A stretch of 64,000 nucleotides of DNA from contig DASYGT010000050.1 of the NCBI GenBank assembly GCA_035999365.1, positions 192,119 to 256,118 of the forward strand. Direction: 5' to 3'. The translations under genes were made by a program, and so were the position numbers. The stretch's first letter is position 1; every line of letters begins with the position of its first letter. The notes below the pieces were generated by a model. It did not search any database and had not been told where the DNA came from. It saw only the letters and a list, made by a program, of their open reading frames with translations. Shown here piece by piece: positions 7,870 through 14,063 of this stretch. This DNA is from DASYGT01 sp035999365 (lineage in GTDB: Bacteria > Actinomycetota > Actinomycetes > Mycobacteriales > Jatrophihabitantaceae).

Positions 7870-8564
7870 CCGCGGCCAGCTGGGTCTTGCTGAGCCTGGG
7901 AGTGTGGGCGGCCCGCACGACAGGTTGGTCGCCCACGCATTACCCCGGCGTCGAGCGGATGTGGCCGGGCGGTCCGGAGCGTGGCCCGAGCCGTGATCGC
8001 CCGCTTCACACCCGGCCACCTCCCCGCGCCGCGCGTCGGCCTGCGGCCCGACGCGCGGCGCTCCTGGCAGCGGTACGGCTCGTCGCCGCCGAACTCGAAA
8101 CAGGCACGCGTCCGGCCGACGCGCTTGGCGCCGCCGCGTCCGTCTATCCGCACCACGCTGATGTGCTCAGACGTGCCGCGACCGCGCAGGCGCGCGGGCG
8201 AGATGCATCGGTGGTGCTGCGCGAGAACGCCGAGCTCGCCTTCCTCGGGCACGCGTGGTCGGTCGCAGCGGCGACCGGCGCCGCGCCCGCAAAGGTGATT
8301 GCGCGGGCAGCCTCTGATTGCGCTGCGCGGGAAGACGTCCGTCGTGCCGTGGCCACCGCACTGTCCGGTGCCAGGGCATCGGCAGCGGTGATGGCGGCGC
8401 TCCCTGTGCTCGGCGTCCTACTTGGTACCGGAATGGGCGCCCGTCCGTTGCCGATGCTCGTCGGCACCGCACCGGGCCAGGTGTGCCTGGGTGCCGGTGT
8501 CCTTCTTGATCTGGCCGGGTTCGCCTGGACGAGCCGCATAGCCCGGCGGGCGGCACGGCCGTGA
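7866..8564 (+). CDS. tadB: TadB-like inner membrane platform protein
   Basis: 232 residues from an ATG overlapping the tadA stop. There is an N-terminal hydrophobic stretch, a Pro/Arg-rich cytoplasmic region, a type II secretion F-type core (RLVAAELETGTRPADALGAAA, FLGHAWSVAAATGAAPAKVI) and two C-terminal membrane segments (MAALPVLGVLLGTGMG; VCLGAGVLLDLAGFAW). With TadC it should form the membrane platform driven by TadA. The family is divergent in sequence in actinobacteria, so assignment rests on the F-domain pattern plus position (Rv3658c). Its end overlaps tadC as GTGA. Confidence 0.8.
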   Translation: MTAASWVLLSLGVWAARTTGWSPTHYPGVERMWPGGPERGPSRDRPLHTRPPPRAARRPAARRAALLAAVRLVAAELETGTRPADALGAAASVYPHHADVLRRAATAQARGRDASVVLRENAELAFLGHAWSVAAATGAAPAKVIARAASDCAAREDVRRAVATALSGARASAAVMAALPVLGVLLGTGMGARPLPMLVGTAPGQVCLGAGVLLDLAGFAWTSRIARRAARP

Positions 8565-9307
8565 GCCCGTTCGTATGGGTGGCGGTCGGTTCGGCGCTGG
8601 CAGCGTGGCCGGATCGGTCGATCGGGCCGGATGTTCCGAATGCACGCAGGGGGTCGCCGGCGCGTGGTGAGGCACGGCGCGGGGTCCGCCACCGCACGCC
8701 GAGGGCGCAGCTGCCTGCCTCGGCGGCAGCACCCGGGATCGCGTTCGGGCTACTCGCCGTCACGACCCTCGGCCCAGCCCGCGGATTACTCGCGGCGTGT
8801 GTGGGCGTCCCAGCCGTGCTGGTCCTCGCCTCCCGCGTGATCGCTCGCATCCCCGCGCGCGCCGGTGTCGACCACTTGCCGTTCGCGCTCGACCTGGCGG
8901 CCGCTGTGCTGCGCGGCGGCGCGCCCGTGTCCGTCGCGTTGGAACATGCGGCACCGGCGGCCGGCGGAGCGGCCACCGCGCACCTGCTCCAGACGGCGCG
9001 GCTGTTGCGGCTCGGTGCCGGACCGGCGGAGGCCTGGCGCCCGCTTGATGCCGAGCCGGAGCTCACTGCGCTGTCTGTGGTGTCGCGCCGCAGTTCGGTG
9101 AGCGGGGTCCGCCTTGCCGCGGCCTGGGAGCAACTGGCCACGGACCTACGCGCCGAACGGAAGGCGTCCGCACTCGCTCGGGCGCATCGGGCCGGGGTAT
9201 TCGCCATGGCCCCGCTCGGCCTGTGTTTCCTGCCCGCCTTCGTCTGCTTGGGTGTCGTTCCGGACGTCATGGGCATAGCTCGAGACGTTCTGGGCAGCGG
9301 CGGATGA
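8561..9307 (+). CDS. tadC: TadC-like platform protein
   Basis: 248 residues, GTG start overlapping the tadB stop. Hydrophobic segments occur near the N-terminus and around the AFGLLAVTTLG and ACVGVPAVLVLASR stretches. A type II secretion F domain follows (LPFALDLAAAVLRGGAPVSVALEHAA ... LAAAWEQLATDLRAERKASALARAHRAGVFAMAPLGLCFLPAF), ending in a last membrane helix. It is the partner of TadB in the pilus platform. A strong hairpin follows, suggesting the ssd-tadABC unit ends here. Confidence 0.8.
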   Translation: MSPFVWVAVGSALAAWPDRSIGPDVPNARRGSPARGEARRGVRHRTPRAQLPASAAAPGIAFGLLAVTTLGPARGLLAACVGVPAVLVLASRVIARIPARAGVDHLPFALDLAAAVLRGGAPVSVALEHAAPAAGGAATAHLLQTARLLRLGAGPAEAWRPLDAEPELTALSVVSRRSSVSGVRLAAAWEQLATDLRAERKASALARAHRAGVFAMAPLGLCFLPAFVCLGVVPDVMGIARDVLGSGG

Positions 9308-9312
9308 CCCGC

Positions 9313-9347
9313 GCGACCCCCCTAGGCGCGCCGCGCGCCGGGGTCGC
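9313..9347 (+). terminator. Hairpin after tadC
   Basis: Nested stems begin 6 bases after the tadC stop: outer GCGACCCC (9313-9320) with GGGGTCGC (9340-9347) and inner GGCGCG (9325-9330) with CGCGCC (9334-9339). No U-tract. It separates tadABC from the pilin genes and may attenuate rather than stop transcription. Confidence 0.5.
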
Positions 9348-9446
9348 CGCCTAAGGCTGTCCACGCCGCCCAATGCGGCGTTCTCCCCATGTGCGCGTGC
9401 CTGCCTTAGCCCGATCGTTGGCGACAACGCCGACCGAGGAGATCGC

Positions 9447-9644
9447 ATGAACGCCAGCATCGCCGCCGCAGTAGCCAACCAGCGTCACGCCGAGATGGTG
9501 GCCGACGCCGAATCCCGCCGGACCGTCCTGCTGGCGCGAGAGGGCCGCCCCCACCGCGCCTCGTCGCGGCACGTTCACACGCTGCGCTTCCGCCGCCGCC
9601 CGTTCGCCGCTGTGTACAGCTGGTTCGCAGCGGGGCAGCTCTAA
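9447..9644 (+). CDS. Small hypothetical protein inside the Tad locus
   Basis: 65 codons with GAGGAG 5 bases before the ATG, a better ribosome site than most genes here. The product is basic and polar (several Arg-rich stretches such as RFRRRPF) with an aromatic C-terminal tail (AAVYSWFAAGQL). No signal peptide, cysteine pair or known motif. It sits alone between two terminator-like hairpins, between tadC and the pilin gene. I do not recognise it; a real small gene is favoured by the ribosome site and isolated position, but a chance ORF is possible in such GC-rich DNA. Confidence 0.5.
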   Translation: MNASIAAAVANQRHAEMVADAESRRTVLLAREGRPHRASSRHVHTLRFRRRPFAAVYSWFAAGQL

Positions 9645-9674
9645 CCGAGCCGTTGGGTCGGACCTGACCGGACC

Positions 9675-9711
9675 GGACGGCGCCATCCACTCTGACCGGG
9701 CGGCGCCGTCC
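9675..9711 (+). terminator. Hairpin upstream of the pilin gene
   Basis: Perfect 10-bp stem GGACGGCGCC (9675-9684) with GGCGCCGTCC (9702-9711) and a 17-base loop, 30 bases after the small gene. It could terminate that transcript. Its right arm runs into the GTCCACA repeats. Confidence 0.5.
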
Positions 9712-9733
9712 ACAATCACGCGGGCCGTCCACA
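9705..9733. repeat. Tandem GCCGTCCACA boxes
   Basis: GCCGTCCACA occurs at 9705-9714 and again at 9724-9733, 19 bases apart, with a related ATCCAC at 9685-9690. The boxes lie 50-80 bases before the Flp-like pilin start. They could be regulator binding sites; they also resemble weak DnaA boxes. Confidence 0.35.
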
Positions 9734-9783
9734 GATCGCTCTGCTGAGGCCCGCGCGAGCGTGGTGCGCGGTTGAGTCGACGG

Positions 9784-9966
9784 ATGAGCTGGCTCAAGCG
9801 GTTCCTTTCGCGCATCACCACCGACACCGGCATGACGACGGCCGAGTACGCCGTGGGCACCGTCGCCGCCGTCGCATTCGCTGTGGTCCTCTACAAGATC
9901 GTCCGCAGCCCGGCTGTCGCCGCGGAGCTGAGCGGCATCGTCAGGTCGGCGCTTCATGCGATCTGA
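9784..9966 (+). CDS. Flp-like pilin (DUF4244 type)
   Basis: 60 residues from ATG 9784; a TTG at 9772 in frame adds four residues. A short basic leader ends in Gly, then MTTAEYAVGTVAAVAFAVVLYKIV: the prepilin cleavage context with Glu at mature position 5, Tyr at 6 and a single hydrophobic helix. This is the hallmark of Flp/type IVb pilins and of the Rv3656c family. It is probably the major subunit handled by TadA-C. No prepilin peptidase gene is visible in the window. The next gene starts 11 bases inside its end, so the pilin and the pseudopilin are coupled. Confidence 0.82.
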   Translation: MSWLKRFLSRITTDTGMTTAEYAVGTVAAVAFAVVLYKIVRSPAVAAELSGIVRSALHAI

Positions 9967-10348
9967 CGGGGACACCACGCGCCGCGTGCGATTGCGACGC
10001 CGAGCGCAACCGGCCCCGAGGTCGGACGGCGGAATGGTCACGCTCGAACTAGCCGCGTGCCTGCCCGTGCTCGTGTTGATCCTCGCCGTCGCGTTGAGTG
10101 CGATCGGTGTCGCCGGTGCCCGGGTCCGCGCTGGAGATGCCGCGCGCGAGGCCGCCCGAGCCGCGACGCGTGGCGATGTCGATGCAGCTATGCGCGTTGC
10201 AACGGCAGTCGCCCCAGGGGTCCACCTCGACATCCATACCTCCGGGCCGGACGTCGTCGTGGTCGCGCACCTGACCGCACGGACGTTGGCGAACTGGCTC
10301 CCGCTCGTCGAGGTCAGCGCGCGCGCCGCGGCTGCGCGTGAGCCGTGA
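9956..10348 (+). CDS. tadE: TadE-like minor pseudopilin
   Basis: 130 residues, ATG within the end of the pilin gene. A basic leader ends in Gly-Gly, then MVTLELAACLPVLVLILAVALSAIGVAGARVRAGDAAREAARAA: the TadE pattern with Glu at mature position 5 and one N-terminal membrane helix followed by a soluble domain. The DAAREAARAA helix and the HLTA...PLVEVSARAAA region are typical of actinobacterial TadE proteins (Rv3655c). Likely a minor pilin processed by a prepilin peptidase encoded elsewhere. Overlaps the next gene by 11 bases. Confidence 0.82.
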   Translation: MRSDGDTTRRVRLRRRAQPAPRSDGGMVTLELAACLPVLVLILAVALSAIGVAGARVRAGDAAREAARAATRGDVDAAMRVATAVAPGVHLDIHTSGPDVVVVAHLTARTLANWLPLVEVSARAAAAREP

Positions 10349-11117
10349 GGCTGGCTCCGCGTCGGTCTGGGTCATGTCTGCCGCGGCTGTGGTTCTCGCT
10401 ATCGGATTCGTCGCCGTGGTGCGCACGCAGGCCGTGTTCGCCCGTCATCGTGCCGAGGCAGCGGCCGACCTCGCGGCGCTCGCCGCCGCAACGCGGATCG
10501 GCGTCGACCAGGCGTCGTGCGCGGCGGCCGGCCGCGTCGCTCGCGAGAACGGCGCGCTGCTGGTGCGATGCGACCTGCAGCTCGACCCGAGCCATCGATC
10601 GGGATATGCCCGCGTCACGGTGGTTGTCGCTGTCGACCTTCCTCTGGTCGGCGGCCAACGGGTCGCGGCTCAGGCCCGGGCCGAGCGGGCTCCCGCGCCG
10701 ACGGCAGAATCGGCGACATGGCGTTCACACGGCTGCACCACACCCAGCTGGCAATGCCCGCAGGGGAGGAGGACGCCGCCCGAGACTTCTTCGTCGGAGT
10801 CCTCGGCATGGCAGAGATCCAGAAGCCGCCGGACCTGGCGGCTCGCGGTGGCGCGTGGTTCCGGTCCGGCGAGGTCGAGTTACACCTGGGCGTCGAAGCC
10901 CAGTTCAGCCCCGCTCGCAAAGCGCACCCGGGAATCGTCGTATCCGACCTGGACGACGTCGCGCACCGGTTGTCCGCGGCGGGGCAGGACGCCACGTGGG
11001 ACGAACTGTTTCCAGGTTTCCGCCGCATCTACGCCCACGACCCGTTCGGCAATCGCCTCGAATTCCTCGAACCGATCGAGGGCTAGGGGCAGCCGGCCCG
11101 GTCAGCCGTTCAGGTGA
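10338..11117 (+). CDS. TadE-like 'DECH-neighbourhood' protein with long out-of-frame tail
   Basis: GTG start; 259 codons if read to its first in-frame stop. Residues 1-120 match the actinobacterial Rv3654c group: GSASVWVMSAAAVVLAIGFVAVV membrane helix, RHRAEAAADLAALAAA, two cysteines (CAAAGR and LVRCDLQL) and a PLVGGQRVAAQARAE end. Homologues, as I recall them, stop about there. Here no stop occurs, and the frame runs on through the whole VOC gene in another reading frame; that tail (Arg/Ser-rich) has no family character. Either the stop was lost when the VOC gene arrived, or a sequence error hides a frameshift. The N-terminal part is well supported; the end coordinate is uncertain. Confidence 0.6.
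   Translation: MSREAGSASVWVMSAAAVVLAIGFVAVVRTQAVFARHRAEAAADLAALAAATRIGVDQASCAAAGRVARENGALLVRCDLQLDPSHRSGYARVTVVVAVDLPLVGGQRVAAQARAERAPAPTAESATWRSHGCTTPSWQCPQGRRTPPETSSSESSAWQRSRSRRTWRLAVARGSGPARSSYTWASKPSSAPLAKRTRESSYPTWTTSRTGCPRRGRTPRGTNCFQVSAASTPTTRSAIASNSSNRSRARGSRPGQPFR
10718..11086 (+). CDS. VOC/glyoxalase-family protein
   Basis: 122 residues. One vicinal-oxygen-chelate fold: FTRLHHTQLAMPAG with beta-strand His pairs, RDFFVGVLGMAEI, WFRSGEVELHLGVE, VVSDLDDVAHRL, and the end FRRIYAHDPFGNRLEFLEP with the characteristic DPFGN-x-LEF. The metal ligand pattern His/Glu is kept (His in LHLG, Glu in LEFLE). Such proteins include glyoxalases, dioxygenases and resistance proteins; the substrate cannot be told. 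It is unusual here: it separates the TadE-like gene from the helicase, which are normally adjacent, and lies wholly inside the open frame of the TadE-like gene. Confidence 0.85.
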   Translation: MAFTRLHHTQLAMPAGEEDAARDFFVGVLGMAEIQKPPDLAARGGAWFRSGEVELHLGVEAQFSPARKAHPGIVVSDLDDVAHRLSAAGQDATWDELFPGFRRIYAHDPFGNRLEFLEPIEG

Positions 11118-13414
11118 CTGAGCACCAGATCGAGCAGGCGTCGCGCGCCCGACTTGTCGAGTGGCTCGTTGCCATTACCGCATTTGGGCGACTGCACGCA
11201 CGACGGGCATCCGGCGAGGCATTCGCAGGCTGCGATCGCATCTCTGGTGGCGGCCAACCACTCTGCCAGTGCGGCATGACCACGTTCGGCGAAACCCGCC
11301 CCGCCGGGGTGTCCGTCGTAAACGAAGATCGTCGGACGGCCGGTGTCGCGGTGCAGCGCGGTCGACACCCCGCCGATGTCCCATCGGTCGCAGGTGGCGA
11401 ACAGCGGCAGCAAACCGATCGCGGCATGCTCGGCAGCGTGCGCCGCACCGGGCAGGTCGGCAGCGGCGATGCCCGCCTCGGCCGTCGCCTCCTCCGTTAT
11501 CGAGTACCAGACAGAGCGGGTGCGCAGTTCCCGCACCGGCAGATCCAGCGGTGTCTCGTCGAGCACCTCTCCGGTGCTGATGCGCCGACGCAGGTAGCTG
11601 ATGACTTGATTCGCCACGTCGACCGTTCCGTAGCACACGGTCAGCGGACCGAATCGATGCGACTGCAGCGTCTCGACCACCCTGATGTCCGTGACGTCGC
11701 GCGCCGACGTCGACCAGTCCGGATCCTCGGGATGCGCCAACGCGATTCGCTCGTCGAGGTCGAGTGCATCGATGACGTAGGTGCGGCCCTGATGGAGATA
11801 GGTGGCGCCCGCGTGCACGGACGAATGGGCCGCCGCTGCGTCGACCGTGCCTACGAGCGAACCGGTGGCGCCGTCGATCACCGAGACCGGAGCGCCGTCA
11901 CCGCCGCGGATATCCGCAGTCGGCCGCTCGCGCGAGGTCCAATACCAGCCACCGGGTCTGCGTCGCAGCCGTCCGCCCGCCACCAGCTCGTCGAGCACCG
12001 AGGCGACGGCGGGGGGAATGCCCACCTGCCCCGGCTCGGCGCCGAATACTGCCAACTCGTCCGCCCGCAACGGCAGTTCGGCCGCCGCGCAGCAGAGCTG
12101 GGGACCGAGAACGTAGGGGTTGAGCGGGTCGAAGACCGTCGCCTCTACCGGGCGCCCGAAGATGGCCTCCGGGTGATGGACGAGATAGGTGTCCAACGGG
12201 TCGTCGCGGGCGACGAACACGACGAGCGACTCCGCACCGGAGCGGCCGGCACGTCCCGCTTGCTGCCACATCGAGGCGAGCGTTCCGGGAAATCCTGCGA
12301 GCAGCACGGCATCCAGGCCCGAGACGTCCAAGCCGAGCTCAAGGGCATTCGTCGCCGCGACGCCGAGCAGCGCTCCGCTCGTCAGCGCGGCCTCGAGCGC
12401 GCGGCGTTCCTCGGGCAGGTAGCCCGCGCGATAGGCCGCGACGCGTGGCACCAGCTCGTCGAGCCCGGCTTCGGCGAGCAGCCGCTGGGCCGACAGCGCC
12501 GCCAGCTCCGCGCCGCGGCGCGAACGCACGAAAGCGAGCGTGCGGGCCCCTTCGATGACCAGATCTGCGAGCAGCCGTCCCGTCTCGGCACCGGCAGATC
12601 GGCGCACTGGGGCGCCGTTCTCACCGCGTAGAGCGGTCAGGGGTGGCTCCCACAGGCCGAAAGTGCGTGCTCCTCGCGGGGACGCGTCGTCGGTCACGGC
12701 CGACACCGCGACACCGGTGAGACGCGCCGCGGCGACGTCCGGACGGGTCACTGTCGCCGACGCGAGCACGAACGTCGGGTCGGCCCCGTAGGCGGCGCAG
12801 ATCCGGCGCAGCCGGCGCAGGACCTGAGCGACGTGAGATCCGAACAACCCTCGGTAGGTATGGCATTCGTCGATGACGACATAACGCAGCCGGCGCAGGT
12901 ACGGGGCCCACCGGGCGTGCGCGGGCAGGATTCCCCGGTGCAGCATGTCCGGGTTCGTCAGCACCCAGTTGGCGTGAGCGCGCACCCAGTCGCGTTCCTC
13001 CGTAGGGGTGTCGCCGTCGAAGGTCGCGGCACGCACACCGGGCACGTCGAGTTCGGCCAGCGCGCGCAGCTGGTCGCCCGCGAGGGCTTTGGTCGGGGCG
13101 AGGTAGAGCACCCGCGCTCGGTCGTCGTTCATCAGGGCGGTGAGTGCCGGCAGTTGGTACGCGAGCGACTTGCCCGATGCCGTCCCCGTCGCGATGACTA
13201 CGGAGCGGCCATCGAACGCTGCGTCCGCAGCGGCTACCTGGTGCTGCCACGGCTCCGCGATACCGGCGGCGACCAGACGGTCACGCAGCGTCGGGGGCAC
13301 CCACGCGGGCCACGGAACGGTGATTCCGGGACGGCCGGGGATCTCGCGCACGTGCGTGAGGGGCTCCGTGCCAGGGGGTATACCGGCGACCAGGCGATCG
13401 AGCAGGGCGCGCAT
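11102..13414 (-). CDS. DECH-box helicase with DUF1998 (MrfA/YprA-like)
   Basis: 770 residues from ATG 13414, preceded by a purine-rich GGGCAGG; an in-frame start at 13465 would overlap the divergent gene. Superfamily 2 helicase: Walker A ATGTASGKS (75-83), YLAPTKAL, VLTNPDML, DECH box at 182-185, SAT, then the second RecA domain (AGRAGRSG). The C-terminal DUF1998 region ends with a cysteine cluster (CECLAGC, SCVQSPKC) likely binding zinc. This matches Rv3649 and Bacillus MrfA/YprA; MrfA excises mitomycin crosslinks, so DNA repair is plausible. Its constant company with Tad genes in actinobacteria is known but unexplained. Convergent with the VOC gene. Confidence 0.88.
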   Translation of the reverse strand: MRALLDRLVAGIPPGTEPLTHVREIPGRPGITVPWPAWVPPTLRDRLVAAGIAEPWQHQVAAADAAFDGRSVVIATGTASGKSLAYQLPALTALMNDDRARVLYLAPTKALAGDQLRALAELDVPGVRAATFDGDTPTEERDWVRAHANWVLTNPDMLHRGILPAHARWAPYLRRLRYVVIDECHTYRGLFGSHVAQVLRRLRRICAAYGADPTFVLASATVTRPDVAAARLTGVAVSAVTDDASPRGARTFGLWEPPLTALRGENGAPVRRSAGAETGRLLADLVIEGARTLAFVRSRRGAELAALSAQRLLAEAGLDELVPRVAAYRAGYLPEERRALEAALTSGALLGVAATNALELGLDVSGLDAVLLAGFPGTLASMWQQAGRAGRSGAESLVVFVARDDPLDTYLVHHPEAIFGRPVEATVFDPLNPYVLGPQLCCAAAELPLRADELAVFGAEPGQVGIPPAVASVLDELVAGGRLRRRPGGWYWTSRERPTADIRGGDGAPVSVIDGATGSLVGTVDAAAAHSSVHAGATYLHQGRTYVIDALDLDERIALAHPEDPDWSTSARDVTDIRVVETLQSHRFGPLTVCYGTVDVANQVISYLRRRISTGEVLDETPLDLPVRELRTRSVWYSITEEATAEAGIAAADLPGAAHAAEHAAIGLLPLFATCDRWDIGGVSTALHRDTGRPTIFVYDGHPGGAGFAERGHAALAEWLAATRDAIAACECLAGCPSCVQSPKCGNGNEPLDKSGARRLLDLVLSHLNG

Positions 13415-13490
13415 ACATCCTGCCCTTCGCTGAGGTAATGCCGGGCGGTACCCGTGTGGCACCATGGCTCACAGGGAGCAACTGCCGTCG

Positions 13491-13895
13491 ATGATCCCCG
13501 AACGACGGCGCGAGATGGACTGGGAGCAGCATCAGGTGGACTTCTCGGTGTCGCAGCACAACGTCGCGGATATCACCGTCCTGACGGTGCACGGTGAGGT
13601 GGACGTCTACTCCGCACCGTCGCTGAAGGAACAGATTGATGCGTCCCTGACCGGATCCGCCCCCACCGTGGTCGTCGATCTCTCCGAGGTCGAGTTCATG
13701 GACTCGACGGGCCTCGGCGCCCTCGTGTCCGCCCGCACCGCGGCGGTCGAGGCCGATGGCCGGCTCCCCCTGGTCTGCAATCGTGAGCGGATCCTCAGGC
13801 TCTTCCAGATCACCGGGCTCGACGGCGTCTTCGAGATCCATCCGACGGTCGACGCCGCCGTCGCGGCGCTGGCGCCGAACTCGACCGCTGGCTGA
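13491..13895 (+). CDS. STAS-domain anti-sigma factor antagonist
   Basis: 134 residues from ATG 13491 with GGGAG upstream; ATG 13464 and ATG 13515 are alternatives. A single STAS domain: VTVLTVHGEVDVYSAPSLKEQI, VVVDLSEVEFMDSTGLGALVSA with the phosphorylatable Ser of the DSTGLG motif, and LRLFQITGLDGVFEIH. Such proteins bind an anti-sigma kinase when unphosphorylated and free a sigma factor, as in general-stress sigma control (RsbV/BldG type). No cognate kinase or sigma gene lies nearby. It diverges from the helicase gene and is followed 168 bases later by hppA. Confidence 0.9.
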   Translation: MIPERRREMDWEQHQVDFSVSQHNVADITVLTVHGEVDVYSAPSLKEQIDASLTGSAPTVVVDLSEVEFMDSTGLGALVSARTAAVEADGRLPLVCNRERILRLFQITGLDGVFEIHPTVDAAVAALAPNSTAG

Positions 13896-13952
13896 GCAAG
13901 CGTCTGCTCGGTTATCCGCCACCCTGGCGCGGTTCCGGCCCATCCGTCTGGT

Positions 13953-13958
13953 TAGAAT
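13953..13958 (+). promoter_or_regulatory. Candidate -10 element upstream of hppA
   Basis: TAGAAT in an AT-richer GTTAGAATCC context about 105 bases before the hppA start fits the actinobacterial TANNNT -10 form. No convincing -35 is seen. The region to 14063 carries no ORF and would be the hppA leader. Confidence 0.3.
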
Positions 13959-14063
13959 CCCCGGCAGTTGCGCCGGGCGTGAACAACCCGTCTCTCGGCG
14001 CTTTCCGCTGAGGCCGACCACGTCGGCATTCGCACGATTTCGACGCACCATCTAGGGGAGTTC

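Noticed and set aside
9784..10348. Prepilin peptidase in the Tad locus
   Set aside because: No polytopic GxGD-type protein in the window; processing enzyme must be elsewhere.
11114..12631. Plus-strand frame opposite the helicase
   Set aside because: Antisense shadow; helicase motifs are complete on the other strand.
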